DNA of 64,000 bases from Tremella fuciformis (taxonomy: Eukaryota; Basidiomycota; Tremellomycetes; Tremellales; Tremellaceae). The DNA is taken from assembly GCA_032768795.1 (NCBI GenBank), contig CP136494.1, positions 1,736,001-1,800,000 of the forward strand, read 5' to 3'. The notes beneath the pieces were generated by a model that was given only the letters and a program-made list of their open reading frames with translations, was not told the DNA's origin and made no database searches. Every line of letters starts with the position of its first letter. Positions within the stretch are counted from its first letter, which is position 1. Positions 11,693 to 22,075 of the stretch are shown piece after piece. Both the position numbers and the translations under genes were made by a program.

Positions 11693-12991
11693 TTACTTTC
11701 CCTTGACGAGCTGGTCGATGGAGATGGTCTTGCCGTTGGACTGGAGGCATGCCTGGATCAAGGCGAGATCCCACAGACTGCCGCGTGGCTCGGCCCAGTT
11801 CTCCTCTGTCTCCTCCTTGCCCGCCTTGCGCGCCGCGACAGCCCTGGCAAACATGGCCACCTCGGTCTCGACGCCGACCTGCCGGCCCTCCTTCTTGCGC
11901 GCCTCGACCGAACTGCCTTTAGCAGGAATAACGGAGCAGTTCATCTGTCCCCTCGGCCAAGTGATGTTCACCACGCCGTTCAAGCAAGTAATCTCGATCT
12001 TGTTCTGCGCCACCTCGTCACGCGGGACGTCGGGCACCGACCAGGCGAGGTTGATCGTGCCGAAGGATACGGACCGCCCGATCTCAGCCGGGATGTCCTC
12101 GACCTTGTGCGGCGGCGCTTTTTCGTAGTGCGACGTGGCGTCCGGGCCGAAGGGAGCGAGGTGGGTCGACGGGTCGGGCGTGGCAATTGCCACGAAGGTG
12201 TCGTGGGGCGGGAGGTGTGCGCGGTGCAGCGCGACGTGCGAGACGATGTTGGACGGCGGGACGGGCAGAACGGTTCGCAGGAGCGCGGCTTGGTGCACCC
12301 CGCCATCGAGGATGAAGCCTGTCGGAGTCAGCGAGGAAGATGGGGCAGAGGGGGGAAGGAGACACACCGCCCTGGTAGTCTGGAACGGTGCGCCATTCGG
12401 TGGCGTGCCACCCGTTGCCGCCCTCGACGTAGCTGTGGCACTGCATGTGCCAGTACAGTACTGGACCGATAGCGGGATCACGTAGGGCGTCGCGCGCAAA
12501 GTGCAGAACCGGCTCGTGGGCCCAGTCTGCGCCGGCGTCAGCTTGCGGCCCGTCCCGGTGAGTCAGTCGTGCGGCTCACTCTCGGCCGTGCGGAAGATCA
12601 GGCCCTTGGACTTGTACTGCGACTCGTACGCCTCGACGAGCTCGAGCGCGCTCGCGACGTCCTTGTGCAGCGGTTTCTCGCTCATGACGTGTTTGCCCGC
12701 CGCCAGGCATTTCAGCACCAAGGGCGGCTGGGCCGTGATGGGCAGGACCAGCATCACGCCGTCGATGCTCTCGTCCTTCAGGACAGCGTCGAGGCCCGCG
12801 TCGCCGTACTGCACAGCAGGGAGGGGCGAGATGCCCAGCTCCTTGGCGCGCGCGAGAAGGCCCTCGGCCGACTTTTGGGATCGCGACCAGACGGTGTGAA
12901 AGTGGAGGTCGTCTTTCGCGGCGAGGATGGCGGGCAGGTAGGCCATACCAGCGAAGAGGCCCGAGCCGAGTAGTGCGATGGAGGCTGGCAT
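11693..12991 (-). CDS. Gfo/Idh/MocA family NAD(P)-dependent oxidoreductase
   Basis: The N-terminus MPASIALLGSGLFAGMAYLP has the Rossmann G-x-G-x-x-[GA] loop. It is followed by IDGVMLVLPITAQPP and AGKHVMSEKPLHKDV, the EKP catalytic lysine motif of Gfo/Idh/MocA enzymes. After two short introns (GTGAGCCGC...GCGCAG near 12575-12525 and GTGTGT...CCGACAG near 12370-12320) the C-terminal alpha/beta domain reads ENWAHEPVL, EWRTVPDYQGG and FILDGGVHQAALLR, typical of the fungal cytosolic members. The substrate (probably a sugar or polyol derivative) cannot be told from the sequence. The gene is divergent from the CRY-DASH gene with a 329-bp shared upstream region. Confidence 0.9.
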
Positions 12992-13320
12992 ATTGACGAG
13001 TCAACGGAGACCAGAGGGCAGAGTCAACGAGAACGACAAGGGAGAGGTAAAGAGGTGGAGGAATGATGACAATGGAGGTGTCGGCGTCGTCGGACCGTCC
13101 GGCGGTGGTGTCAGGGGAAGAGGAGAGCGGACACTTCGGCTAATTGCCCCTCCACTTGGAATCTGCCGGACCATTCAACCGAAACAAAACAGCGATGATA
13201 ACCACGTGTCGAGCCGGTGACTCACCTTTACGATCGATCCCACGTCATAGGAAGGCTCAGCAACGAAACGGACATGGACAGATCGGACAGCTTTCGTCTT
13301 GTTGATATCTGCTTCTGCGC
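12992..13320. other. divergent promoter region
   Basis: 329 bp between head-to-head oxidoreductase and CRY-DASH genes. It presumably contains both promoters. I see no recognisable coding sequence; CCACGTG-like CACGTG core occurs near 13203 (accacgtgtcg), a possible bHLH site. Confidence 0.35.
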
Positions 13321-14843
13321 ATGAACAGCCTGAGGGGGCTCGCTCGCACCATGGCAGAAGCATCACACACCACCTTTGTGCACCTGCACACCCTCGACCT
13401 CCGTGCCCACGACTCGCCATCACTTCACATCGCCCATCACCCGTCGTCCTCCGTCGCGGGCAAGATCACCGACTTCCTCCCCGTTTACATCTTCGACCCG
13501 CGTCAGCTCGACCTGTCCGGATTCCCCAACACCGGACAGCCACCGTCGGCCCACCCGGATGCTCGTACCCGCGGCAAGACGGAAGAGGGGAGCAAGCCTG
13601 CGCCGCGATCTCGCTTCGCCGACTTTCACCGCTCCTCCCCCTTTCGCCTGCTCTTCCTTCTCCAGTCCATACTCGGCTTGCGGGACATATATCGGCGCGC
13701 AGGGGGTGACTTGGTCTTGGGGTACGGCAAGCCCGAGCTTGTCCTGCCCAAGCTTGTGGCCGAGCTCAAAAAGTCTGGCAAGGTGCATGGGGTCTGGGCG
13801 CAGGAAGAGGTGACGGTCGAGGAACAAAACGTGCTCCAATGGACCAAACGCGCTTTGGACAAGTCGGGGGTCAGACTGTATCTCAACGATAGCAAGGTGC
13901 TGGTGCCCGTCAATGACCTGCCTTTCGACCGGAATCAGACACCCGACGTCTATACGCAATTCCGCAAGCAGTGCGAGGGCCTGGGCGTCGGGCTGGGAGG
14001 AATGCTCAAGCAGCCGTTGAAAACAGCTCGTCTGGAGTCTGGAAAGGTTGCCATAGATATCGGTGGGCGGAAGCTCAAGCCTTGCCCAACTGTCGACTTT
14101 AGCGCCATTCACTTCGAACCTGATGAGGGCGGTCTTTTACCCGACGCTACGCTGGACGACCTGTATGCCAAGTTGTCGAAACCGCTCTTTGCCTCTCCGC
14201 CCTTGGCAGGGTGGCCGCAGGAGGTCAGCAGCGGCAAAGTGCCCAGCATGCACCAGAATTCGGCGATCCCGTTTGAGGGGGGAGAGCAGTCGGCCCTGGA
14301 AAGACTGGACGACTACGTCGGACGACCTGGGCCCAAGGGGAATGGGTGGCAGGGCGGCGAGAGCGGCAAAAGGTACAAGAGTATGCGGAATGGCATGATC
14401 GGGCAAGACTTCAGCACCAAATTCTCCTCTTGGCTCAGCCTGGGGTGTCTCAGTGCCCGTCAAGCGGGTTGGCGAGTAGGGCAGCTTCTTGAAACGGTAG
14501 ATAGGAAGGACAAGGAGACGTACAATAACGTATATTGTGAGTCCCTCTCTGCCAGACTTGGACCCGAAGCTGAGCACAGGGATGCTCTTTGAGCTGCTCT
14601 GGCGCGACTTTTTCCAGTCGACCGTATACAAATACTCGAATGCGTCCAAGGCCTCACTCTTCCTGCCCAAGGGCTTCAGCGAGCAGATCGATACTTACCC
14701 AGCTTCGGAACGACCCAATCCGTCAAAGTGGCACAAGGCAAACCTTGAGGACCCCAATGATCCCGCTCGGCGCTGGTGTGAAGGCCGAACTGGTGTTCCG
14801 TTTATCGATGCGAATATGCGAGAGCTCGTCCAAACAGGGTGGA
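13321..14843 (+). pseudogene. CRY-DASH photolyase/cryptochrome, 5' part, interrupted by Helitron
   Basis: FAD/folate-binding cryptochrome of the DASH class, normally a single-strand-DNA photolyase or blue-light receptor. Start at 13321 (MNSLRGLARTMAEAS, possibly organelle-targeted) or 13351. The DASH N-terminal photolyase domain is clear: RFLLFLLQSIL-type region, GDLVLGYGKPELVLPKL, VHGVWAQEEVTVEE, later FSTKFSSWLSLGCLSARQ and WMLFELLWRDFFQ, RRWCEGRTGVPFIDANMREL. One 43-nt intron lies at 14537-14579. The frame is intact up to ...RELVQTGW and then runs into transposon DNA at 14844, adding two residues and a TAG-TAA-type stop. As it stands it encodes about 495 aa of an expected ~669 and lacks much of the FAD-binding core. 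The partner half resumes at 22076. Confidence 0.9.
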
Positions 14844-14851
14844 CTAGGTAA

Positions 14852-14876
14852 ATCGGCGGTGGCGCGTCGCCGATGG
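14852..14876 (-). terminator. Helitron 3' hairpin
   Basis: Inverted repeat ATCGGCG ... CGCCGAT with a 9-nt loop, 8 nt from the CTAG end. In Helitrons this hairpin is thought to mark the end of rolling-circle transposition. Confidence 0.8.
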
Positions 14877-14939
14877 GGCGTAGCTCTGACTCCGGAAAAT
14901 TTTGGACTTTTCATCTCTCATCTGTACATCTACATCAGA

Positions 14940-15475
14940 ATGGCTTTCCAGTCAGCTTTGTTCAAAAAAGCACTCAGGCAGCACCAGAGAGAGCAAAAAA
15001 AGCGACATCCCAACCCTCATGATGAGCACAAGCATTCCTGCTCTCAACAAAGCCGCCCACAGCCAGTCAGACACTCTCCCTATCACCCACCCCAGCAACA
15101 ATCCTACCTGCCTCCTGGGTCAGGCAAAGTCAATGGAGAGAAGAAGCCATGGGTGCCCAAAAGACCTGTTGTGAAGTCCTTGTGAGTCAGGCTCTCTCTT
15201 GGCATGACACAAAGCTGACTTGTAGCTTCAATGGTCCAGTCACCAATCCCCAGACCTTCAGATTGCCCTTGTGGAAAAGTAGGATGCTGGATTGGCTGAG
15301 GAAGATGAGAACACTCAGAGGAGGAGAAAGCCCACCTGGAACTCCTCTCTTCACTCCTCCCCCCACCCCTGAGCCTCCTACCTGGTCAGATCCCCCAACT
15401 CCTGCTGCTGATGATCCTGTGTGGGATGATTACAGACAGGAGATGGAGGCAGATAGAGGTAGTGTTAGTAGCTAG
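14940..15475 (+). CDS. Helitron-borne accessory protein of unknown function, about 163 aa
   Basis: ATG at 14940, 97 bp inside the element and on the strand opposite to RepHel. The first exon encodes MAFQSALFKKALRQHQREQK and a His/Gln/Pro-rich basic stretch. A canonical intron follows (GTGAGT at about 15182, branch CTGAC, acceptor TTGTAG at about 15226). The second exon encodes FFNGPVTNPQTFRLPLWK, a short amphipathic Leu/Arg segment (MLDWLRKMRTLRG) and a Pro-Thr-rich acidic tail ending at 15475. The uninterrupted frame across a well-formed intron argues for a real gene. It converges on RepHel with a 131-bp gap. I recognise no family; it could be a captured host fragment or a lineage-specific Helitron accessory gene. 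Confidence 0.6.
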
Positions 15476-15606
15476 AGAGAGCACAATGACATGCATACAC
15501 CCCATGAACTTGAGATTCAGCTGATGCATCAAACACTCAGAGTCATGCTTGATCAACTTTTATTCAGTCTACCTATGCATTGTCATTCATCTTTTTCTCT
15601 ATACAT

Positions 15607-18600
15607 TTATTCTGTCATCTGAAGCATCTGACGTCTAGACGCATCCCTTGCTGCCAATACACGTCCTGATACTCCCCCCCTTCTACTCTCTGTGTTCAAG
15701 CTGTTCAATCTTGCCCAATCAAAGCCTGGCTTGAAAGCAAGGCCCTCCAGAGATCTTGCTCTTGAGATTGCCACAAATGTCAATCCCGTTGAGAAGTCGG
15801 CTGAACCAAGATCAATCACTGCCTTGTCCAGCGTCATACCCTGTGATTTGTGTATGGTGATAGCAAATGCAAGCTGCAGTGGCAGCTGGCGTCGAGAGCA
15901 CCGCTGCCCGTTTGTTGTCTCCCATCTGGCTGTATGGGGCACAATGGGAACCAGTGGTATGTTGTCTGTGGTGTGCCAGGGTGTTGGTCCAGTGTAGGAT
16001 GGGAAGGCGACCATGACCACAGAAGGAACAGATTGATGAGGAGGCTCAGATGGTGAGAGCCCAATCTGATATACTGTGCCCCTGGTGCCATTGACCAATC
16101 CCTGCTCGATCCAGAGGTTGCGAGAAAGCATGACTTGAGCACCAATCATGAGGAAGACAGCAGGAGCAAGCCCCTGTGCCTGTTCCTCTGAAGCCTGGGC
16201 TGCTCCTACCCCTGTGTGCTGAGCCAGAGAGCGCAGTACAGGCTGTCCAGAGCGAGCCAAAGTGTGTAGGTTGATCTCGGAGACACTCTGCTTTGTTGCA
16301 CAAAGACATACAGCATCTTGAAAGGCCTGCTGAGATGCCGGGGAAAGGTTCCCCCAGAAGCGAGAGGACAGAAGGGTGTAGTCCTCCTGTTGAGGTGTCC
16401 CGGTGTGCAGGCGAGCAAGGGTTGCTTTGAAGGCAGTGGTGGTAGGGTCGGAGCCTTCCTGCCTCATAACAGCATCAAGCTGAACGCTCTCAGTGAAAGC
16501 AAGGTAGATATCTCGGCCAATGTTGCTGAGCCTGCCTAGATAGGAGGTTTTTGTCGAGCGTGCAGTGTTGTACAGTGGAGTGTCTCCCACAGGGGGCAGT
16601 TGACCAAAGTCGCCAATGAGCAGGACAGACAGACCGGCAAAGGGCAAGTACGCTGTCGACGGAAAGATTTGACCAAGAGCAAGGTTGATTCTCCCCAAGG
16701 CCGCCCTTCCAACCATGCTTTTCTCATCAATGATGAGGTATCGTGTCCCATGCCACTCTTCCTGGAGGCTGGCAAGCTTTCCCTCTCCAAGCTTGTCATG
16801 ACTTTCCTCTATTGAGCCTCCAAGACCAAGGGCAGCATGGTATGTTGAACCAGCAATGTTGAATGCCGCCACACCCGTGGGGGCAAGCCGGCGGACAATG
16901 GGATTTGTGCTGAAGTCGAGATTGTTGTGCTGCCCAGATTGGAGCCCTTGAAGAGCTTGGGATATGGCGTCAATGAGGAAGGATTTGCCTGTTCCTGCTG
17001 TCCCATCGATGTTGAGGAGTATTTGAGGGACTGACTCTCCAGAGAGCAGACGGTTGGCATGGCGCAAGACCTTGTCAAAGATGAGGCGCTGTGTGGTGTT
17101 GAGTAGTTGGGGATCGACAGTGTTGCGAGCTACAGAAGGCTGAGACTGCTTGGTCAGCTCACAGTATGCAGTGGATTGTAGGCCACTGCTCACCTTCTTG
17201 CGTTCGGTTTCTAAGTAGCTTGCCCTCTCTCCTATACCATCTGATCCCCACTCCCTCCCCACTGCTTCCCAATCGTGGGAAGTATCAATATCACGTGCTC
17301 CAAGCAGTGGCCCATTCCACCCATCTTCATCAAACTGAGGGCCCATTCCAGCCAGAACTTGCCAGTCATCAAGCTCGTGGTCATTGACTTCTTCACCCTC
17401 AGAAAACTCTGAGTCACTGTCGTTTTCATTGTCACCCTGTTGTTGACGGATGGGTCGCTTGGGCAATGTGTCTTGGTGCCCCTCTGGGTGGTCCTCAGTA
17501 CAGCGAGAAAAAGCTTCTGTCCAGGATTCGTCATCAAGCTTGAGCTCTGAAGGGTGTCGATGAGGATGGTGGAGTAGTAACTTTGCCCGGCACCAGTTTT
17601 GGTGATCCTCAGACTGAGGGTCTGATGGATAATACAGCGGCCAGAGAATGATGATCTTTGGGTGCTTCCTTCGAGTGGCGTTGCGACCTTGTTTCCGGTA
17701 GAATTGAAACCATTCGTACAGGCTGATGCCCTCATGCTCTGGCTGGCGTGCCAAGTAGGCATCGTGCCAGTCTTGCTCCTCCACACCTTGGTCCAGTCCC
17801 TCATCTTCCTGCCTCTGCCTCAGGCGTCTCTGTCTCTTTTCCAGTATGCAGAGTGTGCCAAACTCTCGTGATGCAGACATCATATGTCGACCAAAGAGCT
17901 GATGACAGACTTCCTGAGCACTGTAATCCCTCTCGGTGACAATGCGGCTGAGCATCTTCTGGAAGACAATTCGTGAAGATGTTTCTTGCTCCAGGCGGGT
18001 TGAGATAGCCTGCATTATCTCGCCAAAGTTGTTGGATGGTTTTTCGCATTTTGAAGCATACTTGGAGATGTAGGAGGCAACTGCACGGGGATCTGTGCAT
18101 GGACTGATGTCGGAGTTGGCTCGCCATCCCAGTGCAGTGACTGCATTGTAACTGTTGAGGTGGGTGTCGTTGCGTGGTGTGATGAGTTGCTTGTTTCTGT
18201 TGGGATTGACAACCAGTCGGAGTTCTGTCTCCAGCTCCTTGGGGAACTTGAAGCGACAGACAAGCGGACTGTTGGGAGGAGATCCTTTTGGGCGGCGAAG
18301 ACAATAGGCAGTGCACCTCGTGTGCCTCTGGACACGGTTGAGCATCTGTGCCAGATCTTTGAAGCGAAAGATGATTTCGTCGCTACTGTGGGCAGAGGGG
18401 TGCTTTGGATGAGGCGGAATGTCCTCTCCAGGATTGATGGTTGACACTCTGGTGGACCAGAAGTCAAGGAATTCCTGGACACTGTCCGGATTGTTGATAT
18501 CAAGGGTGTCTGGGGATGGCGCCCCCTTGAGCCAAACCAGTCCATGGACATGGCTGGAGCCTCGATTTTGCCATTCAAAGCGATACCACCAGTCCTCTAT

Positions 18601-21028
18601 TCCAAGCAGGGGTTTGAGGACCTTGGCCAAGAACAGCTCAAATCTTCGATAGAACCAGCAAGCTGCAATTGCTGGGTTCTCATTGACGTTCTTGGCATTG
18701 ATGCGTTGTCGATCAGGTTCGCTCATAGTTGGTAGCGCTTGGTCCGGCATGTGGACGTGGAGATCTGGCCACTGAAGATCCGCAGCTGAGAATGTGATGA
18801 AAGCATGTGGAGTGCCCAGTTGACGGATCATTGCAGCAAGATTGCGACTCTGCTGTGCCCAGTAGGGTGGTGTTCCGGTTAAGGTGGCTGCTGATCGTCG
18901 CACTCGAGATGCCAGCTGCTTGGCTGGGTCGGACACCATGGCAGCAATGTCTGCAGCAGAGAGGGCTCGGTCCTCTTCATTCCGGCTGACATAGAAGCAG
19001 GAGAGCCGTTTTGCTCGCCACCTCATGATGCAGTTGAAGGCATAATAGCTGACTGTCAGCTTGGCTTAATGCTGAGAGATGCACTCACCGGAATCGAGGG
19101 TGTTTTGCAAACCTTCCATCCTGATAGTAGAGCAGGTGACGGAAGTAGTCTGAATCACGTATTGTGGTAGGCCGTTGTTGATGCAGATCCCCCTGGCCGG
19201 TGGGGAAGAGGAAGGGGAAGGCCTTGGTGAGGAATGGGTTGCTGATGTCGTGCTCATTGATTGGAGTGGAATGCAGCACAGGTCCAGTGAGGAGCAGGGG
19301 TGCTGGTGGTCCTCCATCCACCACCTGTTCCAGTGCTTCCCGGATCTCCTCCACAATATTGTTGCCTTCTCCAAGGTTTGGTATAGCCAGCTCTGGCAAG
19401 CTTGTCTCCTCTGCTGACTCCTGCTCAACTGGCCCAGTGTCAGGCTCAGGTGCGCTGTACTGCACCTCCTCCAAGTTGACAGACCGCAGCTGATGGAAGA
19501 CAGAACCGTTTTCAGGAAGGGAATTGATTGCTTCCCAGTTGATCTCGACATTCTGAAAGGCTGGATGGAAGTGTTGTAGTGCTTGCAGGTTTGCGAGAAT
19601 GCGTGACCGCTGGACTTGGAACTCTGGTCGGCGTGCAAAATCCTCTGAGGGATTGGCAGCGTTGGCGGGGGCTTGGGCATTTGTCGGCTTGATGATGAGA
19701 ACATCAAGGTCGGTGACGGTGAGGGGAAGTCGAGAGAGGAATCTGCCACTGTCATGGGCATAGAGACAGGTGTGGCCTCCGTATTTGGTTTGTCCACCAC
19801 CAACGCGCCATGTTTGAAGCAGCACATGGTAGGGAGAGAGGAGCATCTCTTCCACCTGTGAGGGCAAGTCAGGGACTGCTCTGCCAGCTGCACGGCACAG
19901 TTCCTGCAGAGAAGGACCTGTGAAGTCAGTCATGAGAAGCACATACAATCCTGGACACTGACCTGGATCCATACAGTTGGCAGATGTCCATTTCTCCCCA
20001 TCAATTTGACAACGTGAACATTTACCCTGTTGGACCTTGAGTCCAAACCATTTCTCATTGCAGTTCTCGCAAGTCTCCATCGTCTCAGCTGCCATTGCTG
20101 AGTGGAAGTCCCCAATACACCCAATGGCAGCTTCAGAGAGGCAGATGTCGTCAAGATCGTTGGGTGTTGCAGGAATGGGCAGGAAGGCATTGCCCAGCAT
20201 GTCGACTGAGAGGGATGACTGAGTTGACTGTTGTCGACGATGATAGGCTGCTCTGGAGGATTCGCGACAGGTGCTGCAAGTCTTGAAGCGGCGAGAGGCT
20301 GTCCCTGCTTGGAGAAACTCGGAATGTTCTTTCCAGGTCTTGCACTTGAAGCAGCGTGACTGTCCAGCATGGCGATCCAGGCGTGGTGGTGGGGCTGGTG
20401 GCTGTTCTGTGACTCGGTGTGCAGCACCTTGAGGCGGGCTGGGCGGAGTGGCGTAGGGCAGTTGAGGTGCACGTCTGGTTCGTGTGGGGCGGCCAAGCTC
20501 TACAGGATGTAGATCCTGGTTGCGACGTGGTGTTGGTGAGGTGACCTCATGGCGCGGGCGTGGAAGACCTCTCTGTGTACCAGGCGTAGGCTGAGAGCCT
20601 GGGGTGACTGGTGGCAATGGCCGGGTTGTGCGAGTGGGTGTGCCTGGCGCTGATTGGGAGTGATGCTGCTCCAAGCAAGATTGGCATGTGTTGCGTGGGC
20701 GACCTCGATTGTCTCGAAATCGAGGAGTGGCAAAGGTGAAGCCACATTTGATGCACTCAGCATGACCATGCCGTGACCGGGGTGTTGCAAGTGGGACTGG
20801 CGGTTGTTTGCGACAGAAGGAGCATGTTTTGAAGAAGTCGCTGCTGCCCCGCCCTGAAGAAGCCTTCCGAAAGTGATCACCATTGAGAGTTGTGTGCTGA
20901 CCCAAACAGCGTTGGCCTCGAGAGCAGTGCATTGCTGCAATATCTGGGACTTTCTGCATCAGTATGTGCATGCATCGCTTGAAGGCAAAGCTCACATTGA
21001 TGTTATGGACAAGCCAACACTTGATCAT
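15607..21028 (-). CDS. Helitron RepHel: rolling-circle replicase-helicase, about 1,793 aa
   Basis: Two exons joined across a 40-nt intron at 19049-19088 (GTGAGT...CAGTCAG), joining ...HPRFR to [10 protein letters not shown]. Residues 1-310 carry several C-x2-C finger-like units ([43 protein letters not shown]). Next is a DUF6570-like segment ([39 protein letters not shown]). The Helitron_like_N/Rep domain follows: [17 protein letters not shown], the HUH motif SSHVHGLVW (~812) and the two-tyrosine motif YISKYASK (~972). The Pif1 helicase comes last: Walker A GTAGTGKS (~1340), Walker [25 protein letters not shown] and [13 protein letters not shown]. All catalytic motifs are present and the frame is open, so the element is plausibly active. 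The start at 21028 is the first ATG; a later ATG (MHCSRGQRC) is possible. Confidence 0.93.
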
Positions 21029-21392
21029 GCATCAACTTGCAAGAAGTTCAGCTGTACTCATCAGCCCATGCATGCATGACAGAAGAATGGGCGACTTACA
21101 GTGGGTCCAAAGTTAGGCATGCAATAGGAAGTGAGAAGATTAGGTGTGCAAGGCAAGCCAGGCAGCCTGAAATCTCTAAGTGCTCCGGAATTTCTTTATT
21201 TGATCCCCCCACATAAACAGTCAAACTGCCAGGGCTTCGCCAGATTTGAGTAGAGAGGGGGATGAGGATGAAAATTCAAAGTCCCCTCCACCCTTATACC
21301 CAGCCTGCCGGAAAATTTTTATTTGGCCCCCCCACTTACCGTTTTCGTTCCAGGGACACCCGCAGAATTCAGCACCGTAAGAGCTACGCTGA
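21029..21392. promoter_or_regulatory. 5' non-coding region of the autonomous Helitron
   Basis: 364 bp upstream of RepHel containing the TC terminus and probably the RepHel promoter. A motif of the type GGAAnTTnTTTATTTG-CCCCCCC occurs here twice in diverged form (about 21188 and 21311) and again in the neighbouring short element (about 21993), so it is a family-specific 5' feature. Confidence 0.5.
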
Positions 21393-22075
21393 CTAGGTAG
21401 ATCGTGCAGGAAAGTGCGCGATAGGGCGTAGCTCGTTATTTCAATTCTTTTTTAGCTCTGAATTTCTAATCAGGTATTCAAGTTATTGGTTCTCAGGCAA
21501 TTTGGAAAACCTAATGCAATTCCTTGTTCTTTGGTTCCGTTAGACATGGGGGGGTGGGACACCCCCCCAAGACCCCCCCTTGCGCCTAGCGGCGCAGCCA
21601 TCGCAGCCCTTACGGGTCAAGCATCCGGCAAAGCCGGATGTACTGTAGAACATTGATTAGTTGCAAGCTAAAGCACTTCATCAAGAGATGCGCAAGTGCT
21701 TGTTGGGCATGCTAGGCTGATCAGATGATCATAGGCATGCCAAGCTGGTCACAGGGGCTATGTCACAGCTGCCACCTGGCAAGCCTATTGCAGTCTTGTC
21801 AGACTTGCGCTATTGTAACCATTTTGGTGCAATGATAGGGCAGGGTATGGCAGTAGCTATGTAGGCGATTGGTTCTGCTACAGAGATCATTCCATGCATC
21901 AGCCTCATGCATAGATCTTTATTCTCTGATGAAAGGCAATTTGGCAAGGACACAATGCATATTAGGATTGTGCTGATGAAATCAGAATGGCCGGAATTTT
22001 CTTATTTAATTCCCCCATTTACCGTTTTCGTTCCAGGGACACCCGCAGAAATTCGCCCCGTAAGAGCTACGCTGA
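21393..22075 (-). mobile_element. non-autonomous Helitron, 683 bp
   Basis: On the minus strand it starts TCAGCGTAGCTCTTACGG at 22075, nearly identical over about 60 bp to the 5' end of the autonomous element, and ends with CTAG at 21393. A subterminal imperfect hairpin (ATCGCGCA / TGCACGAT) lies just before CTAG. Its inner sequence has no open frame of note and includes a G-run/C-run region near 21546-21586. It abuts the autonomous element with no intervening base. Confidence 0.85.

Larger units (their letters stand above)
14844..21392 (-). mobile_element. autonomous Helitron, 6,549 bp
   Basis: On the minus strand it starts TCAGCGTAGCTCTTACGG at 21392 and ends CTAG at 14844. A 7-bp stem hairpin (ATCGGCG / CGCCGAT, 9-nt loop) sits 8 nt before the 3' end, the usual Helitron terminator-like structure. 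It carries a complete RepHel gene (minus) and a second gene on the opposite strand. A 10-bp subterminal inverted repeat (AGAGCTACGC near the 5' end, GCGTAGCTCT near the 3' end) links the two termini. Confidence 0.9.
14844..22075 (-). mobile_element. composite Helitron insertion (two head-to-tail elements), 7,232 bp
   Basis: Rolling-circle transposon inserted in the CRY-DASH exon between A and T, as Helitrons do. Read on the minus strand the insertion begins TCAGCGTAGC (22075) and ends ACCTAG (14844), matching the TC...CTRR rule, with A before and T after and no target duplication. Removing 14844-22075 restores the CRY-DASH reading frame exactly (TGG-A | TG-AGC). Internally the insertion is two elements: 14844-21392 autonomous and 21393-22075 non-autonomous. 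Confidence 0.92.

Noticed and set aside
16000..19000. Numerous plus-strand frames across the RepHel helicase
   Set aside because: Shadows of the long RepHel frame on the other strand; none has motifs or introns of its own.
21540..21600. Possible tRNA or structured RNA in the G-run/C-run and GCGCCTAGCGGCGC stretch of the short Helitron
   Set aside because: Does not fold into a cloverleaf with recognisable tRNA boxes; likely only local GC-rich repeats of the element.
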